DNA of 64,000 nt from contig NZ_FNSR01000002.1 in NCBI RefSeq assembly GCF_900104845.1, positions 1,860,001 to 1,924,000 of the forward strand. The letters run 5' to 3'. This DNA comes from Paraburkholderia caballeronis (lineage in GTDB: Bacteria > Pseudomonadota > Gammaproteobacteria > Burkholderiales > Burkholderiaceae). The notes under the pieces were generated by a model that saw only the letters and a list, made by a program, of their open reading frames with translations, had not been told where the DNA came from and made no database searches. Shown in pieces: positions 36,823 to 45,726 of this stretch; within the stretch, counting starts at the first letter, position 1; the number at the start of each line of letters is the position of its first letter. Made by a program: the position numbers and the translations under genes.

Positions 36823-37755
36823 TCACGCGGCGCGCGGTCCGCTGCGCCCGCCCAGCCGTTCCGGTGCGAACTCGGGCGCGAGGCATTCCTCGACGAAAGC
36901 GGTGAACTGGCGCGCCTTCGTGCTCGCCATCCGGCCGGTCGGATAGACGGCGGACAACGGGACCGTCGGCAGCATCCAGTCGTCCATCACGGACACGACC
37001 GCGCCCGATTTCAGCTCCGGCGAGAACGCCCATTCCGACGCGATGGCCAGCCCCATGTCCGCGAACACGGCGGCGCGCAGCCCTTCGGTCGCGGAGATTT
37101 TCACGCGGCCTTGCAGCCGCACCGACACTTCGGCGGTGTCCTTGCGGAACGTCCAGTCCTCGCCACCCGCATCGCGCGTGTAGATGACCGCGCGATGCGC
37201 GAGCAGGTCGGCGGGTGCGCCCGGCACGCCATGCCGCCCGAAATACGCGGGCGTCGCCAGCACCCGCCGCCGCGCTTCGCCGATGCGGCGCGCGGTCATG
37301 TTCGAATCGGCCAGCTCGCCCATGCGCAGCGCGACGTCGATGCCTTCTTCGACGAGGTCGATGTTGCGGTCGTCGAGCACGAGTTCGAGGTCGAGCGCGG
37401 GATGCTGGTCGAGAAACGCCGGCAGGCGCGGCACGATGTGCAGCCGCGCGAAGCACACCGCGGCCGACACCCGCAGCTTGCCCGTGAGGCCGGCCGCCGT
37501 GCCGCGCGCGGCGAGCACCGCTTCGTCCGTTTCCTCGACCGCGCGCCGCGCGCGTTGATAGAAGCTCTGTCCCGCTTCCGTCGGCGTGAGCGCGCGCGTC
37601 GAGCGCAGCAGCAGTTTGACGCCGAGCCAGTCTTCGAGCTGCGCGACCGCCTTCGATACGGCCGGCTGTCCGATGTCGAAGTGCCTCGCCGCCGCCGAAA
37701 ACGAGCCGGTATCGACGACGCGAATGAAGATTTCGATCGCCGCGAGGCGGTCCAT
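36823..37755 (-). CDS. LysR family transcriptional regulator
   Basis: A 310-residue LysR regulator of the CrgA-like branch. The helix-turn-helix is MDRLAAIEIFIRVVDTGSFSAAARHFDIGQPAVSKAVAQLEDWLGVKLLLRSTRALTPTEAG, and the effector domain contains LPAFLDQHPALDLELVLDDRNIDLVEEGIDVALRMGEL. It is divergent from the peroxiredoxin-like gene (104-bp gap) and lies between two OYE reductase genes. It therefore probably induces the surrounding detoxification cluster in response to reactive electrophiles; that role is inferred from position. Confidence 0.92.
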   Translation of the reverse strand: MDRLAAIEIFIRVVDTGSFSAAARHFDIGQPAVSKAVAQLEDWLGVKLLLRSTRALTPTEAGQSFYQRARRAVEETDEAVLAARGTAAGLTGKLRVSAAVCFARLHIVPRLPAFLDQHPALDLELVLDDRNIDLVEEGIDVALRMGELADSNMTARRIGEARRRVLATPAYFGRHGVPGAPADLLAHRAVIYTRDAGGEDWTFRKDTAEVSVRLQGRVKISATEGLRAAVFADMGLAIASEWAFSPELKSGAVVSVMDDWMLPTVPLSAVYPTGRMASTKARQFTAFVEECLAPEFAPERLGGRSGPRAA

Positions 37756-37859
37756 TGCGATTCTCCGGTGGAGGGTCGGCTAGCCGGTCCGATTCGTTCC
37801 GCGGTGGATGAGCCGAAGCCCGAAGCCGGTCGAAACACGCGGCATACCTTGTGAAGCCC

Positions 37860-38531
37860 ATGTCGATAGTTCAAGCGGATTCTAGCGGAGTGTCCGGCGT
37901 TGCGGCGGACCCCGATGCGCAACTGGCGATGACGGCGGCCTCCGCCGCCGCAGCGGGCGCGCTGCGCGCGGGCAAACATGCGCCGCTGTTTTCGCTCGGC
38001 GACACGCAGGGGCGCAGGCTGTCGCTTGAGCGGCTGCTGGGACGCGGGCCGGTCGTGCTGCATTTCGCCCGCGGCGCGTGGTGCAGTTTCGGCGAACGCG
38101 ATCTCGCGAGCCTTGCCGCGCATGAGCGCGAAATGGCGACACTCGGCGCGAGCGCCGTCGCGATCGTGCCGTGCGCGGGAAGCCCGTTCGACGACGCGAT
38201 GCCGATCCGCACGCTGGTCGACGCGGACATGAGGGTGACACGCGCGTTCGGGCTGGCGTTCGAGCTGCCCGCCGCGCTGCGCCCGCGTTATGCGTCGCTG
38301 GGCTACGAACCGCCGGTCAGCCGGGGCCGTGCAACGTGGCTCGTGCCGATTCCCGCGACCTATCTGCTCGATCGCGACGGCGCGATCGCGCTCGCATACA
38401 TCGACGTCGACTACCGCAACGGCCTCGATCTGCGGACGTTCCTGACCGCGCTCGGCGCGCTGCGAACGCGGGAAGGAGCCGGGCGCGTGACGGCGTTGCG
38501 GGAAAAACGCGCGCCGGGCGGGGAAGGATGA
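37860..38531 (+). CDS. Peroxiredoxin-like (AhpC/TSA, thioredoxin-fold) protein
   Basis: A 223-residue AhpC/TSA-type protein with the thioredoxin fold: GKHAPLFSLGDTQGRRLSLERLLGRGPVVLHFARGAWCSFGERDLASLAAHEREMATLGASAVAIVP, then a second half with LVDADMRVTRAFGLAFELP and PIPATYLLDRDGAIALAYIDVDYRNG. Related proteins carry WCPYC, but here the second cysteine is replaced (WCSFG), leaving a single active-site cysteine. It may act as a 1-Cys peroxidase. An in-frame GTG nine bases upstream (37851) is an alternative start. A strong terminator follows. Confidence 0.85.
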   Translation: MSIVQADSSGVSGVAADPDAQLAMTAASAAAAGALRAGKHAPLFSLGDTQGRRLSLERLLGRGPVVLHFARGAWCSFGERDLASLAAHEREMATLGASAVAIVPCAGSPFDDAMPIRTLVDADMRVTRAFGLAFELPAALRPRYASLGYEPPVSRGRATWLVPIPATYLLDRDGAIALAYIDVDYRNGLDLRTFLTALGALRTREGAGRVTALREKRAPGGEG

Positions 38532-38585
38532 GCGTCATGCAGCGAACCCGTATCGAGGCTTTAGCCGACCCGACAACCCCCCATG

Positions 38586-38627
38586 CTTTCCAGGCATGCG
38601 GGCCAGCCTGGAAAGTCTTTTTTCTTT
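38586..38627 (+). terminator. Rho-independent terminator
   Basis: A perfect 10-bp stem CTTTCCAGGC / GCCTGGAAAG with a 10-nt loop is followed by TCTTTTTTCTTT. It lies 55 bp after the peroxiredoxin-like gene and ends that transcript, so the second OYE gene has its own promoter. Confidence 0.88.
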
Positions 38628-38715
38628 GCGCCGGCGGCCGCTAGATTGGTTGTCCGCCGGCATTCGCCGACGCGCATCGATCAGGGCTTATGGGCCCTGC
38701 AAAGGGGTATCCGAA

Positions 38716-39858
38716 ATGACCGACGAAGACATGAAGCTGTTTTCTCCGGTGGCCGTGGGGCCGTTCCGGTTGTCGCATCGCGTCGTCCACGCGCCGATGA
38801 CGCGGCTGCGCTCGGACGCCGGCGACAGCCCCGGCGCGATGATGGTCGAGTACTACCGGCAGCGCGCATCGCAAGGCGGGCTGCTGATTACCGAGAGCGC
38901 GCATCCGTCGTACGACAGCCGCGGTTATCTCGGCGCGCCCGGTATCTATACCGACGCCCACGTCGAGGGCTGGAAACAGGTCGCCGACGCGGTTCACGCG
39001 AAGGGCGCGCGCATCTTCATGCAGATCGCGCACGACGGCCGGCAGTCTCACGTCGATCTGAGCTGGGGCAATGCGCCGATCGCGCCGTCCGTCGTGCCGT
39101 ATGAAACCACCGTGTTCACGCAGGACGGCTGGGTGCCGAACTCGCCGCATCGCGCGCTCGAAATCGACGAGATTCCGGCGCTGGTCGAGTCGTTCCGGCG
39201 CGCGGCGGAACGCGCGAAGGCGGCTGGCTTCGACGGCGTCGAACTGCACAACGCGAACGGCTACCTGGCCGACACGTTTTTGCAGGACGGCACGAACCGG
39301 CGCACGGACGCATACGGCGGAACGATCGAAAAACGCGCGCGTTTTTCGCTGGAAGCGGTGGACGCGCTGGCTTCGGTGTGGGGCGCCGATCGCGTCGGCG
39401 TGCGCGTGTCGCCGAGCGGGCGCTGGGGCGCGGTCTCCGATAGCGACCCGGAAGCGACGTTCGGTTATTTCGCCGGGCGTCTGAACGCGTATGGCCTCGC
39501 TTATCTGCACGTGATCGAGCCGCGCGTGATGGGCACCGAAACGCTGGTCGAAGATCAGGCGCCGGTTGCGTCGGCGTTTCTGCGCCGCGTGTTCGACGGG
39601 CCGATCATCGCCGCCGGCGGTTTCGGCCGCGACAGCGCGGAGCAGATCCTGCAACGCGGCGACGCCGACCTCGTTGCGTTCGGCCGGTGGTTCTCTTCGA
39701 ACCCCGACCTGCCCGCGCGCCTGCGCCGCGATCTGCCGCTCGCGCCGTATCGGCGCGATGCGTTCTGGGGCGGCGACGAACGCGCGTACATCGATTTCCC
39801 CGCCTACGACGACCTGCCGGCGCAAGAAACGAATCCGCCGGCCCATGAAGCCGCTTGA
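38716..39858 (+). CDS. Old Yellow Enzyme family alkene reductase (second copy)
   Basis: A 380-residue paralogue of the protein at 35536. It has VVHAPMTRLRS, IAHDGRQSHVDLSWG, the H-x-x-N pair in GVELHNANGYLADTFLQDGTNRRTDAYGG, and AAGGFGRDSAEQILQRGDADLVAFGRWFSSNPDLP. Overall the two align over their full length with the same motifs, but differ in loop residues near the substrate pocket (HDGR against HGGR, NANG against AANG). It begins a run of same-strand genes with DUF427, SnoaL, hydrolase and SDR genes that probably form an operon. Confidence 0.93.
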   Translation: MTDEDMKLFSPVAVGPFRLSHRVVHAPMTRLRSDAGDSPGAMMVEYYRQRASQGGLLITESAHPSYDSRGYLGAPGIYTDAHVEGWKQVADAVHAKGARIFMQIAHDGRQSHVDLSWGNAPIAPSVVPYETTVFTQDGWVPNSPHRALEIDEIPALVESFRRAAERAKAAGFDGVELHNANGYLADTFLQDGTNRRTDAYGGTIEKRARFSLEAVDALASVWGADRVGVRVSPSGRWGAVSDSDPEATFGYFAGRLNAYGLAYLHVIEPRVMGTETLVEDQAPVASAFLRRVFDGPIIAAGGFGRDSAEQILQRGDADLVAFGRWFSSNPDLPARLRRDLPLAPYRRDAFWGGDERAYIDFPAYDDLPAQETNPPAHEAA

Positions 39859-39874
39859 AGAAAGGAGCCAAGCC

Positions 39875-40270
39875 ATGTCCGAAAGCCCTGTTTCCACCGG
39901 GAAAATCGTGAAGATCCCCGGCCCCGACCATCCGATCACGATCGAGCGCAATCCGTCGCGCGTTGTCGTCACCGTCGCGGGCCAGGTGATCGCCGACACG
40001 CGCGACGCGCTCACGCTGCGCGAAGCGCGTTATCCGGCCGTGTTCTACATCCCGCGCAAGGATGTCGTCATGCACGCGCTCGAACGAACGGATCTCACGA
40101 CGTATTGCCCGTACAAGGGCGACGCCGCGTACTACTCGATTCCTTCGGGTGGCGAACGATCCGTCAACGCGATCTGGACATACGAAGCGCCGTATCCGGC
40201 CGTCGCGGAGATCCGCGATCACCTGGCGTTCTACCCCGACCGCGTCGATTCGATCGGCGAAGATGCGTAG
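39875..40270 (+). CDS. DUF427 domain protein
   Basis: A 131-residue DUF427 protein. The family block VTVAGQVIADTRDALTLREARYPAVFYIPRKDVVMHALERTDLTTYCPYKGDAAYYSI is complete, including the TYCPYKG core, followed by AIWTYEAPYPAVAEIRDHLAFYPDRVD. The family forms a small beta barrel of unknown function and is often found near oxidoreductases. Start ATG 39875 has AAAGGAG six bases upstream. The gap to the OYE gene is only 16 bp. Confidence 0.93.
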   Translation: MSESPVSTGKIVKIPGPDHPITIERNPSRVVVTVAGQVIADTRDALTLREARYPAVFYIPRKDVVMHALERTDLTTYCPYKGDAAYYSIPSGGERSVNAIWTYEAPYPAVAEIRDHLAFYPDRVDSIGEDA

Positions 40271-40335
40271 CGCCGCCGCGCGAAGGTCCCGTCCGCTGCA
40301 CCCCTGACCGGCGTCTTGCGCCGATGGAGATCCAG

Positions 40336-40737
40336 ATGGCCACGACAACTCCCGGGCAGAACAAGGCGTTGCTGCTCGAAGCGTTCGACACGCTGTTCAA
40401 CCGGCGCGACTATGCGGCCGCCGAGCGTTTCTGGTCGGACAGTTACATCCAGCACAGCGCGCACATCGCGCCCGGAAGGTCAGGGCTGTTCGACCTGATC
40501 CGCACGCTGCCGGACACGTTGCGCTACGAGAACCAGTTGATCGTCGCGGACGGCGACTACGTGATCGCGCACGGCCGCTTCTCCGGAAACGGCCGGGCCG
40601 CCGCGTGGATCGCCGCCGACATCGTGCGCTTCGAGAACGGCAGGCTGGCCGAGCACTGGGACGTGCTGCAGGACGAGGCGACGCGCGCGCAGTCCGCGAG
40701 CGGCCTGCCGATGTTCGGCGCGCGGTTCCCGGATTGA
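40336..40737 (+). CDS. SnoaL-like/NTF2-fold protein
   Basis: A 133-residue SnoaL-like protein: NKALLLEAFDTLFNRRDYAAAERFWSDSYIQHSAHIAPGRSGLFDLIRTLPDTLRYENQLIVADGDYVIAHGRFSGNGRAAAWIAADIVRFENGRLAEHWDVLQDEATRAQSASGLPMFG. The closing AEHWDVLQ motif is characteristic of a large subfamily of predicted ester-cyclase-like proteins. ATG 40336 follows a GGAG site; ATG 40324 in the same frame is possible but would place the GGAG inside the gene. Function within the detoxification cluster is unknown. Confidence 0.9.
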   Translation: MATTTPGQNKALLLEAFDTLFNRRDYAAAERFWSDSYIQHSAHIAPGRSGLFDLIRTLPDTLRYENQLIVADGDYVIAHGRFSGNGRAAAWIAADIVRFENGRLAEHWDVLQDEATRAQSASGLPMFGARFPD

Positions 40738-40784
40738 ACTGCCGCCGCATTCGCTTTTCAACGGATTCCTGAAAGGAAACAGCC

Positions 40785-41651
40785 ATGACCACCCCGACTC
40801 ACCAGACCGCGCCGACCCGCTACGTCGAAGCGAACGGCATCCGGTTTGCGTATCGCCGCTTCGGCCATCCGGACGGCGTGCCGCTCGTGATGAACATCCA
40901 CTTCACGGGCACGATGGACCACTGGGACCCGGCCGTCACCGACGGTCTCGCGCAGGGCCGCGAAGTGATCCTGTTCAACAACGCCGGGATTTCCAGCAGT
41001 TCGGGCGCGGTGCCCGAATCGATCGAGGAAATGGCCGCGAATGCCGGCGCGTTCATCGACGCGCTGGGCCTCGCACAGGTCGACGTGCTCGGCTTCTCGA
41101 TGGGCGGCCTGATCGCGCAGCAACTGGCGCTCACGAAACCGCAACGGGTGCGCAAGCTGATTCTCGTCGGGACCGGGCCGCGCAGCGGCGAAGGGATGGT
41201 GTCGCTGACGCCCGAGGCGCAGGAGATCCTGGGTGCGTCGTACGCGCATCCGGACGACCTGTGGCTGCGCATTCACTTCGCGCCATCGGACGCGAGCCAG
41301 GCGGCGGGCCGCGCGTTCCTGAAACGCTTTCGCCTGCGCGCCGACGATCGCGACCCCGAAGTCGACGACAAGGTCGCGCCCGCGCAGATCGCCGCGCTCG
41401 CGAAGTGGGGCGCGCCGCGCGACAACCCATACGACTACCTGCACGCGATCGCGCAGCCGACGCTCGTCGTCAACGGCGACCACGACGTGATCATCTATTC
41501 GATCAACTCGTGGATCCTGCAGCAGCACATTCCGGATGCGCAACTGATCATCTATCCGGACGCCAACCACGGCTCGCTTTACCAGTACCCGGAGCGGTTC
41601 GTCCGGCACGTCGCGCAGTTCCTCGCGGAACCTGTAACCGCACGCGCTTGA
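40785..41651 (+). CDS. Alpha/beta hydrolase
   Basis: A 288-residue alpha/beta hydrolase fold protein. The nucleophile elbow is GFSMGG, the acid follows in LVVNGDHDVII and the catalytic histidine in PDANHGSLYQYPERF. The oxyanion-hole region is NIHFTGTMDHWDPA. It lacks a signal peptide and is cytosolic. The sequence resembles esterases and haloperoxidase-like hydrolases found beside SDR and OYE genes. It follows the SnoaL-like gene by 47 bp with an AAAGGA ribosome site. Confidence 0.92.
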   Translation: MTTPTHQTAPTRYVEANGIRFAYRRFGHPDGVPLVMNIHFTGTMDHWDPAVTDGLAQGREVILFNNAGISSSSGAVPESIEEMAANAGAFIDALGLAQVDVLGFSMGGLIAQQLALTKPQRVRKLILVGTGPRSGEGMVSLTPEAQEILGASYAHPDDLWLRIHFAPSDASQAAGRAFLKRFRLRADDRDPEVDDKVAPAQIAALAKWGAPRDNPYDYLHAIAQPTLVVNGDHDVIIYSINSWILQQHIPDAQLIIYPDANHGSLYQYPERFVRHVAQFLAEPVTARA

Positions 41652-41685
41652 CTCTTTTATCGACGACATTCGAGAGAACTTCACC

Positions 41686-42432
41686 ATGACCCGTTTGACA
41701 GGCAAGACCGCGCTCGTGACCGGCGCATCGCGCGGCATCGGCCGCTCCATCGCGCTCGCGCTGGCCGGCGAGGGCGCGCGCGTGCTGGTTCACTACGGCA
41801 GCGCCGGAGCGGCCGCCGACGCGGTGGTCGAGGCGATCCGCGCGGCGGGCGGTCGGGCCGACAAGGTCGCCGCCGACCTGCGCGCCGCGGACGGCCCGCA
41901 CGAACTCGCGAAGCGCGTGCGCGAACTGGCCGGCGAACGGCTCGACATCCTCGTCGCGAACGCGGGCGTGTCGAAGGCCGCCCTGATCGAGGAAACGACC
42001 GTCGAGGACTTCGACAGGCTGTTCGCCGTCAACGTGCGCGCGCCGTTTTTCCTCGTGCAGCAACTGCTGCCGGTGCTCGGCGAAGGCAGCAGCGTCGTGT
42101 TGCTGTCGTCGCTCGCCGCGCGCTCGGCGGTGAACAACCTGTCCGCGTATGCGGCGACGAAGGGCGCGGTCGATACGCTCGTGCGGCACTTCGCGTTCGC
42201 GCTCGGCGAGCGCGGGATTCGCGTGAACGCGATTGCGCCGGGCGTCGTCGAGACCGACATGTCGAACTTCGCGAAGACGGACGCCGGCCGCAATTTCACG
42301 CTGGGCATGCAGGCGCTCAAGCGCATCGCGCAGCCGGACGACATCGCGGGCGCGGCCGTATTCCTCGCGTCTGACGATTCGCACTGGGTGACGGGCGACA
42401 CGCTGCGCGTCGACGGCGGCGCGAAGCTTTGA
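41686..42432 (+). CDS. Short-chain dehydrogenase/reductase (SDR)
   Basis: A 248-residue classical SDR. The cofactor motif is TGASRGIG, NAG is present (LVANAGVS), the catalytic Ser is in VLLSSLAARS, and the Tyr-Lys pair is YAATKGA. The C-terminal IAPGVVETDMSNF and SDDSHWVTGDTLRVDGG blocks are intact. The pattern GxxxGxG with RGIGRSIA and the lack of an acidic residue at the end of strand 2 (LVHYGSAG) suggest NADPH use. It ends the rightward cluster; a 260-bp gap with no visible gene follows before the convergent MocR gene. Confidence 0.93.
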   Translation: MTRLTGKTALVTGASRGIGRSIALALAGEGARVLVHYGSAGAAADAVVEAIRAAGGRADKVAADLRAADGPHELAKRVRELAGERLDILVANAGVSKAALIEETTVEDFDRLFAVNVRAPFFLVQQLLPVLGEGSSVVLLSSLAARSAVNNLSAYAATKGAVDTLVRHFAFALGERGIRVNAIAPGVVETDMSNFAKTDAGRNFTLGMQALKRIAQPDDIAGAAVFLASDDSHWVTGDTLRVDGGAKL

Positions 42433-42695
42433 GCGTCGTCGCCGCGCGGACTTCGATTTTCGACGCCCCGGCGGCACGCGTGGGATCTCCGGCAGCGACA
42501 TTGCGGCGGGTTCGCATCAGACCTCCGGATTGCCGCGTGCATCGTCGTGCAGATGCGGTGAACGGGCGCCGCGCCTGCAATTGCGGTCGCCCGTGGGCTG
42601 ACTGACGACGGTGTTGGCGGCGGCCGGACCCCAATGGCCGTCGTCGTCCGCCGGGGCGGACGAGGCCGGGAGCGAGCAGGCGAGCGGGTTCGCTC

Positions 42696-44123
42696 TCACA
42701 GCAGATCCGCAACCGCCCGATGCAACCGCCGCACCTGCGCATGCGCCTGGCGGGCCGATTCCAGGTTCGCGAAGCCGAGCATCATGCCCGGTGTAGCGGA
42801 CTCGCGCATGCACCACGCGGTCAGCGGCTGGATCGCCAGCCCCTGCGAGTTCGCCGCCTGCGCGAGCCGCCGGTCGTCGCGCGGCGTCGTCCAGTGCGCG
42901 AGCACGTGGATGCCGCCCGCTCGCGGCGGCACGTGCAGCAGCGCGTCGCCGAACCCCTGCGTCAGCGCATCGACCAGCCAGGTCCGGCGGGTCGCGTAAA
43001 GGCCGCGCATCTTCTTCAGGTGGCGAACGAAGTGGCCCTGCTCGATGAAATCCGCCGCCACCGATTGCAGCAGCAGCGAACCGCCGCCGCCGGTCCAGGC
43101 CGCCGTGTCCGCGAAGTCCGCGATCCGCGCTTCCGGCACGACCAGGTAGGCGAGCCGCAGCCCCGGATACAGCACCTTGCTGAACGTGCCGGTGTACAGC
43201 ACGCGTCCGTCGCGATCGAGGCTCTTCAGCGCGGGCAGCGGCCGGCCGTGATAGCGGAACTCGCTGTCGTAGTCGTCCTCGACGATCCACGCGTCGCGCG
43301 AACGCGCCCACGCCAGCAGCGCGAGCCGTCGCGGCAGCGACAGCGCGACGCCGAGCGGGCTCTGATGGGTCGGCGTGACGACCGCGAAACGGGCGCGCGG
43401 CGCGCGGCGCCGTCCGGCTTCGACGTTTAATCCGTCGTCGTCCACCGGCACCGGCACGAGTTTCATGCCGGCGCGCTGGAGGAACTCGCGCGCATGGATA
43501 TAACCGGGATCCTCGAACCAGCCCGCGTCGCCGGGCCGGAACAGCGTGCGGCAGATCAGGTCCAGCGCGCCGCGATAACCGGCCGTGATGAACACCTGCT
43601 GCGGCGAGCACGCGATGCCGCGCGAGATGCCGAGATACGATGCGATGGCGCGCCGCAGCGGTTCGTATCCGGCCGCGTCCGGGTAGGTCAGGTCGGCGAC
43701 CTGCATCGACCGCAGTCGGCGGCCGGCCAGCCGAACCCACGACTTGCGCGGAAACGCGTCGAGCGCCGGCATGCCCAACTGGAACGGCAGCAACGCGCTG
43801 CGCGTCGCGGCGCGCGGCGATGGCGTATGCGCGGGCGTCGCGGGTTGGCCCGCGTCGGTGCGTCCGTCGAGTTGCGGCGACACGACCGTGCCCGCGGGGC
43901 CGCGCGCGATCAGATAACCCTCGCCGATCAGCATCTGCCAGGCCGCTTCCACCGTGCCGCGCGCGACGTTCAGTTCGCTCGCGAGACTTCTGACCGACGG
44001 CACGCGATCGCCCGGCCCGAGCTGGCCGTTCGCAATCGCGTCGCGCACGCGGTGATACAACTGAAGATAGATCGGCTCCTGCTGATTCCGGCTCGGTTTG
44101 AGCAGGCGGGTGTCGATCGCCAT
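42696..44123 (-). CDS. MocR/PdxR-like GntR regulator with aminotransferase domain
   Basis: A 475-residue MocR-type regulator. The N-terminal GntR winged helix is PIYLQLYHRVRDAIANGQLGPGDRVPSVRSLASELNVARGTVEAAWQMLIGEGYLIARGPAGTVV. The C-terminal part is a fold-type I aminotransferase domain with the PLP-lysine region VLYTGTFSKVLYPGLRLAYLVVP, the conserved YPDAAGYEPLRRAIASYLGISRG and EDDYDSEFRYHGRPLP. Such proteins use PLP as effector and usually control divergent genes. The divergent operon here is GNAT, azoreductase and AhpD-like protein. Confidence 0.94.
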   Translation of the reverse strand: MAIDTRLLKPSRNQQEPIYLQLYHRVRDAIANGQLGPGDRVPSVRSLASELNVARGTVEAAWQMLIGEGYLIARGPAGTVVSPQLDGRTDAGQPATPAHTPSPRAATRSALLPFQLGMPALDAFPRKSWVRLAGRRLRSMQVADLTYPDAAGYEPLRRAIASYLGISRGIACSPQQVFITAGYRGALDLICRTLFRPGDAGWFEDPGYIHAREFLQRAGMKLVPVPVDDDGLNVEAGRRRAPRARFAVVTPTHQSPLGVALSLPRRLALLAWARSRDAWIVEDDYDSEFRYHGRPLPALKSLDRDGRVLYTGTFSKVLYPGLRLAYLVVPEARIADFADTAAWTGGGGSLLLQSVAADFIEQGHFVRHLKKMRGLYATRRTWLVDALTQGFGDALLHVPPRAGGIHVLAHWTTPRDDRRLAQAANSQGLAIQPLTAWCMRESATPGMMLGFANLESARQAHAQVRRLHRAVADLL

Positions 44124-44215
44124 GGCCTGGTCCTTTTGTCGATTCTTGCACCTGTCCGGTATGCCATGTTTTTCTTAAAGTGGCAACGTGTCAACGGGAG
44201 CCGGGAAGCCAGGTC

Positions 44216-44656
44216 ATGTCAGTCATCCAGTTTCGCCATGCGGAGAGCCAGCCGGAACGGCTCGCGTGTTTCGACCTGATGCGGGCGCTGCGTCCGCATC
44301 TGGCCGACGCGCCGGCGTTCGCGGCGCAGGTGCAACGTCAGGCGGCGGCCGGCTACCGGCTGCTGGCCGCGCGACAGGACGCCGAAGTCGTCGGGCTCGC
44401 CGGTTACAGGCTGCTGGAGAACCTGCTGTATGGGCGCTTCGCGTACGTCGACGACCTCGTCGTGGCCGATGGACTGCGCAGCCACGGCATCGGGCAGCGC
44501 CTGCTCGATGCGGTTCGCGACGAAGCGGTCCGTGCGGACTGCGCGTACCTCGTGCTCGACACCGGGCTCGCGAACGCAATGGCGCAGCGTTTCTACTTTC
44601 GCAGCGGACTTCTTTCGAAAGGCCTGCATTTCTGCCAGCCGATCCAGGCGGCTTGA
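44216..44656 (+). CDS. GNAT family N-acetyltransferase
   Basis: A 146-residue GNAT acetyltransferase. Acetyl-CoA binding motif A is DLVVADGLRSHGIGQRLLDAVRDEAVRADCAYLVLDTGLANAMAQRFYFRSGL. Start ATG 44216 (MSVIQFRHAES) was chosen over a 12-codon longer frame. It is the first gene opposite the MocR regulator, 92 bp away, as is common for MocR/GNAT pairs. The acceptor substrate cannot be predicted. Confidence 0.92.
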   Translation: MSVIQFRHAESQPERLACFDLMRALRPHLADAPAFAAQVQRQAAAGYRLLAARQDAEVVGLAGYRLLENLLYGRFAYVDDLVVADGLRSHGIGQRLLDAVRDEAVRADCAYLVLDTGLANAMAQRFYFRSGLLSKGLHFCQPIQAA

Positions 44657-44683
44657 ACGGTTCAGGCGATTCACGCAACGACG

Positions 44684-45298
44684 ATGAAGAACATTCTTTT
44701 CCTCCAATGCAGCCCGCACGGCGAAACGTCGCTCGGAACCCAGGTCGCCCGCGAAGTCATCGAGCGGCTGCGGGACGCATATCCGGGCGTGTCCGTCGTG
44801 GTGCGGGACCTTGCGGCCGAGCCGCTTGCGCCGATCGCCGGCGACTACGCGATGGCGATCACCGGTTCGCGCGCGTTCGACGACCCCGCGTTCTCGTGTT
44901 CGGAAACGCTGATCGCGGAACTGGAGCGCTGCGATTTCCTGCTGGTCGGCACGCCGATGCACAACTTCACGGTTCCGGCCGCACTGAAGCTGTGGATCGA
45001 CTACGTGCTTCGGATCGGACGCACCTTCGCGGGCACGCCCGAAGGCAAGGTCGGGCTTCTGAAGGATCGCCCGGCGCTCGTGCTGGTCCGCTCGGGCGGC
45101 GTCTGCACGGGGCCGTTTGCGCGCCAGCCGGATTTCCTGACGCCTTATCTGCGCCACGCGCTCGCCACGATCGGCATCGCGGACACGGACTTTCATTATC
45201 TGGAGGGCGTCGCGCCGGACGCCGGCCAACTGGCGGCGTTTCGCCGGTCGGTGGCGGCGTCGCGCGCCCTTCGGTCTTTCCATGGAGAATCGGTATGA
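44684..45298 (+). CDS. azoR: FMN-dependent NADH-azoreductase-like flavodoxin-fold protein
   Basis: A 204-residue flavodoxin-fold quinone reductase/azoreductase. Family blocks are NILFLQCSPHGETSLGTQVAREVIERL for FMN phosphate binding, LLVGTPMHNFTVPAALKLWIDYVLRIGRTFAGTPEGKVGLLKDRPALVLVRSGG, and HYLEGVAPD near the end. It reduces quinones, azo dyes or nitro compounds with NAD(P)H in two-electron steps. Its stop overlaps the AhpD-like start by four bases. Confidence 0.9.
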   Translation: MKNILFLQCSPHGETSLGTQVAREVIERLRDAYPGVSVVVRDLAAEPLAPIAGDYAMAITGSRAFDDPAFSCSETLIAELERCDFLLVGTPMHNFTVPAALKLWIDYVLRIGRTFAGTPEGKVGLLKDRPALVLVRSGGVCTGPFARQPDFLTPYLRHALATIGIADTDFHYLEGVAPDAGQLAAFRRSVAASRALRSFHGESV

Positions 45299-45726
45299 GC
45301 ACACTTCGACTCGAATATTCCCGTCTTTCCCCGGAAGCATACCAGGGGCTGATCGCAACGAAGAAGGCGCTGTCGCGCAGCACGCTGGGCAAGCCGTTGA
45401 TCGAACTGGTGAATCTGCGGATCTCGCAGATCAACGGCTGCGCGTTTTGCCTGGAGATGCACACGCGTCTGCTGCGCGACGGCGGATATCCGCTCGACAA
45501 ACTCGACAGCCTCGCCGGCTGGCACGCGAGCCCGCTTTACGACGCGCGCGAGCGCGCGGCGCTGGGCTGGTCGGAGTCGGTGACGGACATCTCGCGCACG
45601 CATGCGCCCGACGACGTGTTCGACGTGCTGAAGGCGAATTTCAGCGAGGCGGAAATCGCCGATCTGACGTTTGTCGTGGCGTTGATGAATGCGCTGAACC
45701 GGCTCGCTATTTCGATGCGGCAGTGA
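45295..45726 (+). CDS. Carboxymuconolactone decarboxylase / AhpD-like protein
   Basis: A 143-residue AhpD-like protein with the redox-active motif C-A-F-C and nearby histidine in LRISQINGCAFCLEMHTRLLRDGGYP, followed by SLAGWHASPLYDARERAALGWSESVTDI. The helical bundle of this family forms hexamers with peroxidase or disulphide reductase activity. It is translationally coupled to the azoreductase gene through ATGA, so both probably act in the same oxidative defence response. Confidence 0.93.
   Translation: MSTLRLEYSRLSPEAYQGLIATKKALSRSTLGKPLIELVNLRISQINGCAFCLEMHTRLLRDGGYPLDKLDSLAGWHASPLYDARERAALGWSESVTDISRTHAPDDVFDVLKANFSEAEIADLTFVVALMNALNRLAISMRQ

Noticed and set aside
44156..44167. CCGGTATGCCAT upstream of the MocR gene, similar to the repeated operator
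   Set aside because: It lacks the GTGG arm and mismatches at three of twelve positions; MocR proteins usually bind direct repeats. A chance match is more likely than an eighth regulon site.
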